From: Cellulosimicrobium sp. Marseille-Q4280
Lineage (GTDB): Bacteria > Actinomycetota > Actinomycetes > Actinomycetales > Cellulomonadaceae
Reading direction: 5' to 3'
Length of the DNA stretch: 64,000 nt
Assembly (NCBI RefSeq): GCF_943181405.1
Contig: NZ_CALPBY010000006.1
Location: forward strand, 62,001-126,000
Shown: positions 50,437-59,220 of the stretch, in pieces
How positions within the stretch are numbered: the first letter of the stretch is position 1
Layout of the letters: every line of letters starts with the position of its first letter
Made by a program: the position numbers and the translations under genes
The notes under the pieces: generated by a model
What the model was told of the DNA's origin: nothing
Seen by the model: only the letters and a program-made list of their open reading frames with translations
Databases searched by the model: none

Positions 50437-50483
50437 CACGACCTGAGGGTCGCAAAGGACCCCAGAACGACCGTCAGGTCGTG
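50437..50483. terminator. Hairpin at a convergent junction, same family as 45634
   Basis: CACGACCTGAGGGTCG (50437-50452) pairs with CGACCGTCAGGTCGTG (50468-50483), one mismatch, loop of 15. Shares the CACGACCTG-R-GGGTCG core with the 45.6-kb hairpin. Confidence 0.75.
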
Positions 50484-50499
50484 TTCGGCGAGACTCCGG

Positions 50500-51144
50500 T
50501 CAGGCCGCGAGGTCCTGGCCGCTCATGCGGTGGATCGACGCCATGACCTCGTCGGTCAGCTCGCGGCGTGCCTGCGCGGGCCTCGTCCCGGCCGTGAGCT
50601 GGCGCTGCGGGTCGATGGGCTTGCCGAAGTGCACCTGCACGCGGTGGATGCGCGGGAGGCGCGCGCCGATGGGCTGGACCTTGTCCGTGCCACGCACCGC
50701 GACCGGCACGACGGGCGCGTGCCCGGCGAGCGCGAGCCACGCGACGCCGGTGCGGCCCTGGTGCAGCTTGCCGTCGCGCGAACGGGTCCCCTCGGGGTAG
50801 ATGCCGAACGCGCCGCCGCGCTGCAGCACCTCGAGCGCGTCCTCGAGCGAGCGCTGGCCGGCGCGCGGGTCGTCGCGCTGCACCGGGATCATCCCGATCG
50901 TCGTGAAGAACCACCGCGACAGCCGTCCCTTGATGCCGCGGCCCTCGAAGTACTCCGCCTTGGCGAGGAACGTCACGTGCCGCGGCGCGACGATCGGGAT
51001 GAGGAGCGAGTCGATGAACGACAGGTGGTTGCTGGCGAGGATGACCGCACCGTTGCGCGGGATGTTGTTGCGTCCGGTCACCTGGGGTCGCAGCAGCACG
51101 TAGGCGAGCAGCGACAGGATGAGCCTGAGGACGCGGTAGGTCAT
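50500..51144 (-). CDS. 1-acylglycerol-3-phosphate O-acyltransferase (PlsC-like)
   Basis: 214 residues from ATG 51144. Catalytic N-H-L-S-F-I-D block (Asn39-His40 to Asp45), V-T-F-L-A-K-A-E-Y-F, the acyl-acceptor site Y-P-E-G-T-R-S and P-V-A-V-R-G-T-D. A hydrophobic N-terminus anchors it at the membrane, where it should acylate lysophosphatidate in phospholipid synthesis. Not linked to neighbours. Confidence 0.9.
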   Translation of the reverse strand: MTYRVLRLILSLLAYVLLRPQVTGRNNIPRNGAVILASNHLSFIDSLLIPIVAPRHVTFLAKAEYFEGRGIKGRLSRWFFTTIGMIPVQRDDPRAGQRSLEDALEVLQRGGAFGIYPEGTRSRDGKLHQGRTGVAWLALAGHAPVVPVAVRGTDKVQPIGARLPRIHRVQVHFGKPIDPQRQLTAGTRPAQARRELTDEVMASIHRMSGQDLAA

Positions 51145-51199
51145 CCGCTCATTGTGCACCGTCGTCCGCGCACGCCCGTGCACACGCGACGTGACCTGC

Positions 51200-51233
51200 G
51201 ACGACGTCGTGCACGCTGGTGCACGACGTCGTC
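51200..51233. terminator. Hairpin terminator after the APC permease
   Basis: Perfect 15-bp stem (51200-51214 with 51219-51233), loop GCTG, directly downstream of the permease stop on the minus strand. Confidence 0.75.
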
Positions 51234-51240
51234 CCGGGTC

Positions 51241-52764
51241 TCAGGTGGCCGTGCCGGACCGGTCGCGGGCCGGGTCGGGTGTCGCCGCCAGCCGCCGCGC
51301 GCGGCCTCCGCGGGTGAGCGCGTACAGGGCGAGGAGCACGACGACGAGCCCCGCCGTCGAGGCGAGCTGGGCGCGCGCGGTGTCGTCCGTGAGCATGAGG
51401 ACGGTGAGCGCCGCGAGCCCGACGAGGACCGCCCACGTGAGCCACGGGAACCCCCACATGCGCAGCGTCATCGGCTCGCCGGCGGCGCGCGCCTCGGCCT
51501 CGAGCCGACGGCGCAGGCGCAGCTGCGAGACCGCGACGAGGACCCACACGACGAGCAGCGCCGCACCGACGGCGTTGAGCAGGACGCCCAGGAGCGCGTC
51601 GGGGGCCAGCCAGTTGAGGCCCACGGCGACGAGCGAGAAGAACACCGACACGAGCACCGAGACCCACGGGACGTCGCGGCGCGAGACGCGGCGCAGCGCC
51701 GTCGGGCCGTCACCGCGCCCGGCGAGCGAGTACGCCATGCGCGACGTGCCGTAGACGTTCGCGTTGAACGCCGACAGCAGGGCGACGACCACGACGACCT
51801 CCATGAGGCGCGCCGCGCCGGGCAGGCCGGCGAGGTCCAGCACCGCGACGAACGGGCTCTCCGCGAGGAGCGGCGAGTCCCACGGCAGGACGAGCACCAT
51901 GATCGCGACCGAGCCCAGGTAGAACACGAGGATGCGCCAGACGATCGACCGTGTGGCGCGCGCAACGGCCGTGCGCGGGTCGCGCGCCTCGGCCGCGGCG
52001 ATCGTGACGATCTCGATGCCGCCGAACGCGAAGACCACGACGAGGAGCCCGGCCGCGACGCCCGCCCAGCCCTCGGGCGCGAAGCCGCCGTTCCCGAGGA
52101 GGTTGCTCGTCCCCACGGGGTCGGTGCCCGGGAGCAGACCCAGGACGAGCAGGACGCCCACCACGAGGAACCCGACGATCGCCGCGACCTTGACGAACGC
52201 GAACCAGAACTCGAACTCGCCGAACTGCCGCACGCCCCACAGGTTCACGACGGCGAACACCGTCACGACGGCGAGCGCCACGCCCCACTGCGGCACTCCC
52301 GGGAACCAGCCGGTGACGATCACGGCAGCCCCGGTGATCTCCGCACCGAGGACCATGACCAGCATGAACCAGTAGAGCCACCCCAGGACGAACCCCGCCC
52401 ACGGCCCGAGCGCCTCCTCCGCGTACACGGAGAACGACCCGCTCGCCGGCCGCGCGCTGGCCATCTCGGCGAGCATCCGCATGACGAGGATGACGAGGAC
52501 GCCGGCGATCGCGTACGACACGAGCACCGCCGGCCCGGCGGTCGCGATCCCGACGCCCGAGCCGAGGAACAACCCGGCACCGATCGCCGAGCCGAGCCCC
52601 ATCATCGTGAGGTGCCGCGCGCGCAGGCCGTGGCCGAGCCGGTCCGCGGACGTCGCGCCGGTGGTCGGGGTGGTCGCCTCGCGCGCAGTGGTGCTGGGGC
52701 CGGTCGTACCGGGGCCGGTCGCAACAGGGCCGGCGGGTCCGAGGTCAGGGGGTGGGGTGCTCAT
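51241..52764 (-). CDS. APC-family amino acid permease
   Basis: 507 residues, twelve membrane helices. Helix 1 motif M-M-G-L-G-S-A-I-G-A-G-L-F-L-G-S-G, helix 3 region A-E-M-A-S-A-R-P-A-S-G-S-F-S-V-Y-A, and helix 6 F-A-F-G-G-I-E-I-V-T-I-A-A-A-E match the amino acid transporter (AAT) branch carrying aromatic or branched-chain amino acids, GABA or proline. The N-terminal 45 residues are Thr/Pro/Gly rich. Preceded by the duplicated hairpin at 52826-52929. Confidence 0.92.
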   Translation of the reverse strand: MSTPPPDLGPAGPVATGPGTTGPSTTAREATTPTTGATSADRLGHGLRARHLTMMGLGSAIGAGLFLGSGVGIATAGPAVLVSYAIAGVLVILVMRMLAEMASARPASGSFSVYAEEALGPWAGFVLGWLYWFMLVMVLGAEITGAAVIVTGWFPGVPQWGVALAVVTVFAVVNLWGVRQFGEFEFWFAFVKVAAIVGFLVVGVLLVLGLLPGTDPVGTSNLLGNGGFAPEGWAGVAAGLLVVVFAFGGIEIVTIAAAEARDPRTAVARATRSIVWRILVFYLGSVAIMVLVLPWDSPLLAESPFVAVLDLAGLPGAARLMEVVVVVALLSAFNANVYGTSRMAYSLAGRGDGPTALRRVSRRDVPWVSVLVSVFFSLVAVGLNWLAPDALLGVLLNAVGAALLVVWVLVAVSQLRLRRRLEAEARAAGEPMTLRMWGFPWLTWAVLVGLAALTVLMLTDDTARAQLASTAGLVVVLLALYALTRGGRARRLAATPDPARDRSGTAT

Positions 52765-52825
52765 GGTGCGGTCCAGCGGTAGGGGGCTCCGGCCGGTCGG
52801 CCGACGTCCGACGCTACCCGACACC

Positions 52826-52929
52826 TGTCAGGGCCACAGATCACCCCGGTGACCTCTCAGCCTGACAACGGCGCGCCGACACCGACGTGTCAGGGCCACG
52901 GGTCACCCCGGTGACCTCCCGCACTGACA
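52826..52929. repeat. Two copies of a 42-bp double-palindrome
   Basis: Units 52826-52867 and 52888-52929 (62-bp period). Each is bounded by TGTCAG ... CTGACA and has an inner RRTCACC-CC-GGTGACC palindrome. They lie between the NCS2 gene end and the APC permease start, in the permease upstream region. Confidence 0.85.
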
Positions 52930-53014
52930 GGCCGGTGCACGACGGCGCCCCGCACCCGGGCGAGGAGATCACGCGGGTGCGGGGCGTCGTCGAGCACGCC
53001 GTCGTGCCTGGGTC

Positions 53015-54649
53015 CTACGGGGTCGCCGTGCGCGGCGCTGTGGTGGGCCGGGTGGCGGGGGTGTCGCCCTCGTGGGCCGGGGGTTCGGCGGCAGCGCCGC
53101 TGGCGGTCGGGTGGGCGGACGTCGGAGCGGACGTCGGAGCGGCGGCGTCGGGGGTCGTGGTCGGGCGCGGAGCGCTCGTCGACGACGCCGGGCCGGGACG
53201 TCCGGTGGAGCCGTTGAGCACGCCGTCGTCCTCGAGGTCGTCGAGATCGTCGTCGTCGACCGAGCTCGCGCCGCGCTCGGCGCCCTCGGCGAACACCGAC
53301 GGCTGCGCGGGCGTGCCCGCCTTGATGTGGTTGAACAGGATGTTGAGCAGGATCGCCATGATCGCGGCCGAGCTGATCCCGGAGTGGAAGATGATGCCGA
53401 ACCACGTGGGGAACTGGTCGTAGAAGTCGGGCTTGGCGATGGGGATCATGCCGAACGAGATCGACGCGGCGACGATGATGAGGTTCATCGAGTTCGAGTA
53501 GTCGACCTTGGCGAGCGTGCGAATGCCGGACGCGGCGACCGAGCCGAACAGCACGACGCCCGCACCGCCGAGGACCGGCGTCGGGACGGCGGCGACGACG
53601 CGCCCCAGGATGGGCAGCAGGCCCAGGACCACGAGGATCGCGCCTCCGGCCGAGACGACGAACCGCGACTTGACGCCAGTGATCGCGACCAGGCCGACGT
53701 TCTGCGCGAACGCGGACTGCGTGAACGAGCCGAAGAACGGCGAGACCACCGAGGACGCCATGTCGGCGCGCAGGCCGTTGGCGATGCGCTTGCGGTCGAC
53801 CTTCGTCTCGACGATCTCACCGACGGCGATGATGTCCGCCGTCGTCTCGGTGAGCGTCACGAGGATCACGATGAGCATCGAGACGATCGCGGCGATCTCG
53901 AACGTCGGGGCGCCGAAGCCGAGGAAGTCCGGGAACGCGGCGACGGGACCGTCGCCCACGCCGGCGAAGTCGGCCTGGCCGGTGAACACCGCGACGAGGG
54001 TGCCGAGGACGATCGCGAGGAGGATCGACAGGCGCGAGACGGTCCCGCTGCCGACCTTGGAGAGCAGGATCACGATCGCGAACGTCAGCGCCGCGAGCCC
54101 GATGTTGCTCACCGAGCCGTAGTCCGGCGACTCCGCGTTGCCGCCCATCGCCCAGTTCGCCGCGACGGGCATGAGCGTGAGCCCGATCGTCGTGATGACG
54201 ACACCCGTGACCACCGGTGGGAAGAACCGGATGATCTGCGCGAAGAACGGCGTGATGAGGAAGCCCACCGCGGACGCCACGAGCACGGCGCCCAGCACGG
54301 CCTGCATCCCTCCCCCGCCGCCGACGATCGCGACCATCGTCGACACGCCCGCGAACGAGACGCCCTGCACCAGCGGCAGCTGCGAGCCGAAGAACGGGAT
54401 GCCGATCGTCTGCAGGATCGTCGCGAGGCCGCCCATGAAGAGCGACGCGGCGACGAGAACACCGATCTCGGCGGGCGTGAGGCCCGCTGCGGAGCCGACG
54501 ATGAGCGGCGGCGCGATGATGCCGCCGTACATCGTCAGCACGTGCTGGAACCCGTAACCGAACGTCGCCCCGAGGGGCAGACGCTGGTCCTCGGGGCGTA
54601 CCGGACGGCGTTCGGCGTCGTCCGCGACCTTCTGGGCTCGCGCGTTCAT
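53015..54649 (-). CDS. NCS2-family xanthine/uracil/purine permease
   Basis: 544 residues. Twelve to fourteen helices; Q-H-V-L-T-M-Y-G-G-I helix 1, E-T-T-A-D-I-I-A-V-G-E-I (helix 8 motif with the acidic residue that binds the base), and Q-N-V-G-L-V-A-I-T-G-V-K-S-R, the NCS2 signature. Most like the xanthine/purine side of the family. A disordered 100-residue C-terminal tail of Asp, then Ala/Pro/Thr is unusual. It follows the deaminase gene on the same strand, suggesting import of the substrate. Confidence 0.92.
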   Translation of the reverse strand: MNARAQKVADDAERRPVRPEDQRLPLGATFGYGFQHVLTMYGGIIAPPLIVGSAAGLTPAEIGVLVAASLFMGGLATILQTIGIPFFGSQLPLVQGVSFAGVSTMVAIVGGGGGMQAVLGAVLVASAVGFLITPFFAQIIRFFPPVVTGVVITTIGLTLMPVAANWAMGGNAESPDYGSVSNIGLAALTFAIVILLSKVGSGTVSRLSILLAIVLGTLVAVFTGQADFAGVGDGPVAAFPDFLGFGAPTFEIAAIVSMLIVILVTLTETTADIIAVGEIVETKVDRKRIANGLRADMASSVVSPFFGSFTQSAFAQNVGLVAITGVKSRFVVSAGGAILVVLGLLPILGRVVAAVPTPVLGGAGVVLFGSVAASGIRTLAKVDYSNSMNLIIVAASISFGMIPIAKPDFYDQFPTWFGIIFHSGISSAAIMAILLNILFNHIKAGTPAQPSVFAEGAERGASSVDDDDLDDLEDDGVLNGSTGRPGPASSTSAPRPTTTPDAAAPTSAPTSAHPTASGAAAEPPAHEGDTPATRPTTAPRTATP

Positions 54650-54673
54650 AGCGGACCTCCTCGTCGGCTATCG

Positions 54674-54688
54674 TTCCGCTCAGCGGAA
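54674..54688. promoter_or_regulatory. Palindromic operator before the NCS2 permease
   Basis: TTCCGCT-C-AGCGGAA, a perfect 7+1+7 inverted repeat, 25 bp upstream of the permease ATG. IclR-family regulators of purine and allantoin genes in actinobacteria use sites of this form; no such regulator lies in the window. Confidence 0.65.
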
Positions 54689-54803
54689 AAGTACTTCCAC
54701 CATTCGAACCCCAACTGTGACGTGTGTCAAGTCTCCGCCACCAACTCGTCCGTGGCCTGCGGCGACGCAAAGGCGGGAGCCGGCGGAGGGCGGGGGTCGG
54801 AGT

Positions 54804-54882
54804 GGGGCGGCGGCGGGTCGTGGTGGGTCTGGCGGGAGCGGCCGAGGGACGAGGCCGCGGAGGGTAGGCCCGCCGCCGCCCC
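54804..54882. terminator. Possible long-loop hairpin after the deaminase gene
   Basis: GGGGCGGCGGCGGG (54804-54817) and CCCGCCGCCGCCCC (54869-54882) are perfect complements 51 bp apart, just downstream of the deaminase stop on the minus strand. The region is strongly purine-rich on the plus strand, so chance is a concern. Confidence 0.35.
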
Positions 54883-54936
54883 ATGCAGGCCCCGCCCGGA
54901 CCCCCCAGGGCGCTCGACCCCGACGAAGCCCCGGGC

Positions 54937-56295
54937 TCACCCCGCGACGAGCCGGCGCGCGGCGGCGGAGTGCTCCGCGATCAGAGCGCCCAGGTCCAGC
55001 CCGGGGATCGCGCCGTCGACGACGCGCCACTCTCCTCCCACCATGACGCGGTCCGCCCGGTCCGCGCCGCACAGCAGGAGCGCGGCGACGGGGTCGTGCG
55101 TCCCGGAGAACCGCAGCTCGTCGAGGCGCCACAGCGCGAGGTCGGCCTGCTTGCCCACGGCGAGCACGCCGACGTCGTCGCGGCCGAGGACGCGTGCGGA
55201 CCCCCGCGTCCCCCAGCCGAGCGCGCGCGTCACGGGGATGTCCGCACCGTACTTGAGCCGCTGCAGGTAGAGCGCCTGGCGGGCCTCGAGGATCATCGTC
55301 GAGGCGTCGTTCGACGCCGATCCGTCCACGCCGAGCCCGACGGGCGCGCCCGCGTCCTCGAGCTCCACGGCCCGCGCGATGCCGGACGCGAGGCGCATGT
55401 TCGACGTCGGGCAGTGCGCCACGCCGGTCCCGGCCGCTCCGAGGCGGCGCACCTCGTCGTCGTCGAAGTGGATGCCGTGACCGAGCCACGCGCGGTCGGT
55501 CAGCCAGCCGACCGACTCGAGGTAGTCGACGGTGCGCAGCCCGAAGCGCTCGCGGCAGAAGTCCTCCTCGTCGATCGTCTCGGCGAGGTGGGTGTGCAGG
55601 CGCACGTCGAGCGCCTCGGCGAGCGCGGCGCTCTCGCGCATGGCCTCGGTCGTCACGGAGAACGGCGAGCACGGGGCGAGCGCGATCTGGACCTGGGCCC
55701 CGGCGCCGCGCTCGTGGTACGTCTCGACGAGGCGGCGGGAGTCCTCGAGGATCACGTCGAGGGTCTGCACGACGGACTGCGGCGGGAGGCCGCCGTCGTC
55801 CTCGCCGAGGGTCATCGACCCGCGCGTGAGGGTCGCGCGCATCCCGAGGCGCCGGACGGCCTCGACCTGGTTGTCGATCGCGTCGTCGAGGCCGTCGGGG
55901 AACACGTAGTGGTGGTCGGCCGCCGTCGTGCAGCCGGACAGGAGCAGCTCGGCGAGCGCGACGGTCGTGGCGAGCTCGTGGTCGCGCGGCGTGAGGCGCG
56001 CCCACACCGGGTAGAGGCGCTGGAGCCACGGGAACAGCGGGGCGTCGGCGACAGGCCCCCAGGCGCGCGTGAGGGTCTGGTAGAAGTGGTGGTGCGTGTT
56101 GATGAGGCCGGGCGTGAGCACGTGCTGCGACGCGTCGAACGTCTCGTCGACGGGCGTCGCGGGTGCTCCGCCCGCCGGGACGAGCTCCGCGACGACGCCC
56201 TCCTCGACGACGATCCCGCCGCGCGCGTCGGGGGCGGCGGGGGTGTCGTCGGCGGTGAAGACGCCGAGCGGGTCACGGATCCAGAGACGGGTCAT
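54937..56295 (-). CDS. 8-oxoguanine-type deaminase, amidohydrolase family
   Basis: 452 residues. Metal-binding N-T-H-H-H-F-Y-Q (His-x-His of strand 1), H-T-H-L-A-E (His of strand 5 and the proton-relay Glu), H-G-I-H-F-D-D-D, and V-D-G-S-A-S-N-D (catalytic Asp), in the order and spacing of the ATZ/TRZ-like guanine/8-oxoguanine deaminases; the long W-L-Q-R-L-Y-P-V-W loop is the 8-oxoguanine subtype. It deaminates oxidised guanine to urate-type products. Upstream of and probably coupled in function with the NCS2 permease. Confidence 0.88.
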   Translation of the reverse strand: MTRLWIRDPLGVFTADDTPAAPDARGGIVVEEGVVAELVPAGGAPATPVDETFDASQHVLTPGLINTHHHFYQTLTRAWGPVADAPLFPWLQRLYPVWARLTPRDHELATTVALAELLLSGCTTAADHHYVFPDGLDDAIDNQVEAVRRLGMRATLTRGSMTLGEDDGGLPPQSVVQTLDVILEDSRRLVETYHERGAGAQVQIALAPCSPFSVTTEAMRESAALAEALDVRLHTHLAETIDEEDFCRERFGLRTVDYLESVGWLTDRAWLGHGIHFDDDEVRRLGAAGTGVAHCPTSNMRLASGIARAVELEDAGAPVGLGVDGSASNDASTMILEARQALYLQRLKYGADIPVTRALGWGTRGSARVLGRDDVGVLAVGKQADLALWRLDELRFSGTHDPVAALLLCGADRADRVMVGGEWRVVDGAIPGLDLGALIAEHSAAARRLVAG

Positions 56296-56540
56296 GAGGA
56301 CTCCTGGTGGCTGGTCGTCGCGTCACCGGTGGCGCACGTCCGGCGCCTCGGTGCGCCGGCTCAGTGGTCCTGTCTGCCGATCCAGGGGCCGGCGGCGGTG
56401 CGCCGCGGCTCCTCTGGACGGTAGGACCCGTCGGGGCGCGAGGTCAACCACGGAGCGCGGCCCACCCGCGCACGCCGCCCGCGCGCCCTGCGGGCCGGTG
56501 CGCCATGCTGGTGCCGCCGTCCGCCGCCCAGGGAGTCGCC

Positions 56541-57753
56541 GTGAACGAGTACGCGCCGCTCGTCCCCGTGTTCGTCGTCGCGCTCCTGGCGCCGCTGCTC
56601 TCGGGGCTGATGCCGGCGCGCGCCCGGCTCCCCCAGGTGGTGCTCCTGCTTGCTCGGGGGCGTCGTCATCGGTCCCGAGCTGCTCGACGTCGCCGGTCCC
56701 GACGACGTGGTCCTGCTCTCGGACCTCGGCATGGGGTTCCTCTTCCTCCTCGCCGGGTACGAGCTGGAGCCCAGCGTGCTGCGCGAGCGCGAGGGCCGCC
56801 GGGCCGGCGGCGCGTGGCTGACCTCGCTCCTGCTCGGCGCGCTGGTCGCCTTCCTCCTCCTCGAGCACGACACGGTCCACGCGCTCGCCGCGGGCGCGAT
56901 CGCCCTGACGACGACGGCGCTCGGGATCGTGCTGCCGATCCTGCGCGACGCGGGCCGGCTCGGCACGCGCCTGGGACGGACCGTGCTCGTCAACGGCGCG
57001 GTGGGCGAGCTCGCTCCGATCGTCGCCATGGCCCTGCTCCTCGGGACGCGCCAGACGGGGGCCGCCGCCGTCCTGCTCGTACTCTTCGGGGCCGTCGCTA
57101 TCGGCCTCTCGGCGCTCCCGGCGCGGGTCCACGCGCCCGCGGGCCTGCGCCTCCTCGAGGCGTCGGAGCACGGCACCGGGCAGAGCACGCTGCGCCTGAC
57201 CGTGCTGCTGCTGGTCTCCCTCCTCGCGACCGCGGCGGCGATGGGCTTCGACGCGGTGCTCGGGGCGTTCGTCGGCGGCATGGTCCTGCGGCGGTGGGCC
57301 CCCGGTGACGTGCGACGGCTCGAGGAGAAGCTCGACGTCGTCGCGTGGGGCATCTTCATCCCCGTGTTCTTCGTCAGCTCCGGCATGGGCCTCGACGTCG
57401 ACTCGATCGTCGCCGCGCCGGCCCTGCCGGTCCTCCTGCTGGTCCTGATGCTCCTCGTCCGTGGCGGCCCGGTGCTCTTCTTCTTCCGTCGGGACCTGCC
57501 CGCGCGCGAGCGCGTGCAGACGGCGCTCTACTCGGCGACGGCGCTGCCCGTCCTCGTCGCGCTCACCGAGCTCGCCGTGGACGACGGTGCGATGAGCTCA
57601 CGGACCGGCACCGCGCTCGTGGGAGCCGGGGTGCTCTCCGTGATCATCCTGCCGATGGTGGCGAGCAGGCTCGGACGTGACCGCGACGACGCCGCCCTGG
57701 CAGCCGACCGACGGACGGACGGGCCGCAGGACGGCGTCGTCGAGACGGTGTGA
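56541..57753 (+). pseudogene. Cation:proton antiporter (CPA2, Kef-like), single-base frameshift
   Basis: The coding information starts at GTG 56541 (GGGAG upstream), reading N-E-Y-A-P-L-V-P-V-F-V-V-A-L-L-A-P-L-L-S to L-P-Q-V-V-L, but the frame then breaks at about 56649-56652 and continues one base later as L-L-G-G-V-V-I-G-P-E-L-L, the CPA2 helix-1/2 signature. Removing one T from CTGCTTGCTC restores a perfect frame. Downstream, about 367 residues are intact with helices and F-D-A-V-L-G-A-F-V-G-G (core Asp) visible. A TTG at 56650 could start the 3' part, but it would lack the first helix. Either a real inactivation or an assembly/sequence error. Confidence 0.75.
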
Positions 57754-57762
57754 GCGGTCCGG

Positions 57763-59067
57763 TCAGGCCACCGTGACGAGGTAGTCGTCGGCGTCGTCGT
57801 CCCACGCGAGCGTCACGGCGCCCGCCGCCTGCGCCGCCTTGCAGAACTGCAGGAACCCGCGGTAGCCGAGAGCCTTCTCGCTGAAGTCCGGCCGCTTCTT
57901 GCGGATGGCGTTCTTCAGCCCGGACAGCGCCGCGGACCCGCCCTCCTCCTGCACGACCGAGCGCAGGAGCTCGAAGGTCGCGTCCGTGTCGCCCTGCGCG
58001 GGCAGGGACACCTCCGGGTCTCCCGTGGCCGGACCCGTCGCGAGCTCGACGAACCCGCGGTCGGCGAGGAACCGCAGGAACTCGCCGAACGTGCGGAAAC
58101 CGTAGTCGGCCTCGCTGAACGTCGGGTCCTTGCGCAGGAGCGTCCGCTTGAGGACCGACGCCGTCACGGCGCCACCCGTCGACGACGCCAGGTCCGCGAG
58201 GGTCTGCGCGACGCGCACCTCCATGGGCAGGTCCTCGCCCGCGGGCGCGTCGTCGTCGGCCGCGTCGGCCGGCTCGTCCGGAGCGACCGGGTCCGCGCTG
58301 GCCGGGACCGTCGTCGGCACGGTCGCCTCGTCCGCACCCTCCGGCGCGCCGTCGCCCGCCACGGGCGCGGTCTCCTCGGCCGGCGCCCCCGCCAGGTCCG
58401 TGCCCACGAGCGCGGCCGCCGCGGCGCGCGCGGACTCCTCGCGCGTCCGCTCCGGCTTCGCCGCCTTCTCCGTGCCCGACGTCGCGCGCCTCCGGCCGCG
58501 CGCGCCGCTGCCTCCCGAGCCGCTCGCCCCGCCCGCGGACCGGCCAGAACCGCGGCGCGACGTCGAGCGCTCCTCAGGCTCGTCGGGCACGTCGACGCCC
58601 TCGAGGCGGTCGTAGAACAAGAACTCGTCGCACGCGGGCGGCAGGAGGCGCGACGTCGACTTCTCGACCCCGACGCCGATGACGCGCTTGTTCAGCTCGC
58701 GCAGCTTGTGGACGAGCGGGGAGAAGTCGGAGTCGCCGGTGCACATGACGAACGTGGAGATGTAGTCGCGCTCGAACGCCATCTCGATCGCGTCGACGAC
58801 CATCTTGATGTCGGCCGCGTTCTTGCGCGACGCCCCCATGCGCTGCGGCATCTCGATGAGCTCGACCTGGTGCCGGGTCAGCGAGCGCCGGTCCTCGTCG
58901 AAGTACGACCAGTCCGCGTAGGCGCGCCGCACGACGACGCGGCCCCGTACCGCGAGGGCGTCGGCGATCGGCCCGAAGTCGAAGGACATCCCGCCCAGGT
59001 GCTCACGCGCGCCGAGCGCGAGGTTCTCGTAGTCGATGAAGACGGCCAGGCGTTCCTCGAGGTCCAT
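57763..59067 (-). CDS. NYN (LabA-like) RNase domain with two C-terminal OST-HTH/LOTUS domains
   Basis: 434 residues. N-terminal NYN domain: A-V-F-I-D-Y-E-N-L (metal Asp12), D-I-K-M-V-V-D-A-I-E, M-C-T-G-D-S-D-F-S-P-L and V-I-G-V-G-V-E-K-S: the conserved acidic nuclease cluster of the PIN-like fold. After a long charged disordered linker (about 170-290), two OST-HTH modules follow, each with F-S-E-x-x-x-G-[F/Y]-R-x-F and F-L-x-F-[L/C]. In other organisms OST-HTH domains bind G-rich RNA. Likely an RNA-processing or decay factor; role in actinobacteria undetermined. Confidence 0.9.
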   Translation of the reverse strand: MDLEERLAVFIDYENLALGAREHLGGMSFDFGPIADALAVRGRVVVRRAYADWSYFDEDRRSLTRHQVELIEMPQRMGASRKNAADIKMVVDAIEMAFERDYISTFVMCTGDSDFSPLVHKLRELNKRVIGVGVEKSTSRLLPPACDEFLFYDRLEGVDVPDEPEERSTSRRGSGRSAGGASGSGGSGARGRRRATSGTEKAAKPERTREESARAAAAALVGTDLAGAPAEETAPVAGDGAPEGADEATVPTTVPASADPVAPDEPADAADDDAPAGEDLPMEVRVAQTLADLASSTGGAVTASVLKRTLLRKDPTFSEADYGFRTFGEFLRFLADRGFVELATGPATGDPEVSLPAQGDTDATFELLRSVVQEEGGSAALSGLKNAIRKKRPDFSEKALGYRGFLQFCKAAQAAGAVTLAWDDDADDYLVTVA

Positions 59068-59123
59068 GCCCCGAGCCTAGGGGGCCCGCGGCGCGGACGC
59101 CGGATCGCCCACCGGAGATCGTG

Positions 59124-59181
59124 CCGAACCCGGGGTCGTGCGCCGTCCGGACCCCGGAACGCCCGGCAACCCCGGGTTCGG
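59124..59181. repeat. Inverted repeat in the divergent NYN/MFS gap
   Basis: CCGAACCCGGGGT (59124-59136) and ACCCCGGGTTCGG (59169-59181) are perfect 13-bp complements with a 32-bp loop, upstream of both genes. Could be a regulatory hairpin or the trace of a mobile palindrome. Confidence 0.55.
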
Positions 59182-59206
59182 GGGCCGGGTGACCCAGGCA
59201 TCATGT

Positions 59207-59218
59207 GTACGATCGTAC
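59207..59218. promoter_or_regulatory. TetR operator before the MFS gene
   Basis: GTACGATCGTAC, a perfect 12-bp palindrome ending two bases before the MFS ATG. The regulator at the end of the operon (61144) is the likely binder, giving autoregulation. Confidence 0.7.
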
Positions 59219-59220
59219 GC

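Noticed and set aside
59203-59220. Upstream ATG at 59203 as the start of the MFS gene.
   Set aside because: It lies across the palindromic operator and would put the binding site inside the coding region; ATG 59221 is simpler.
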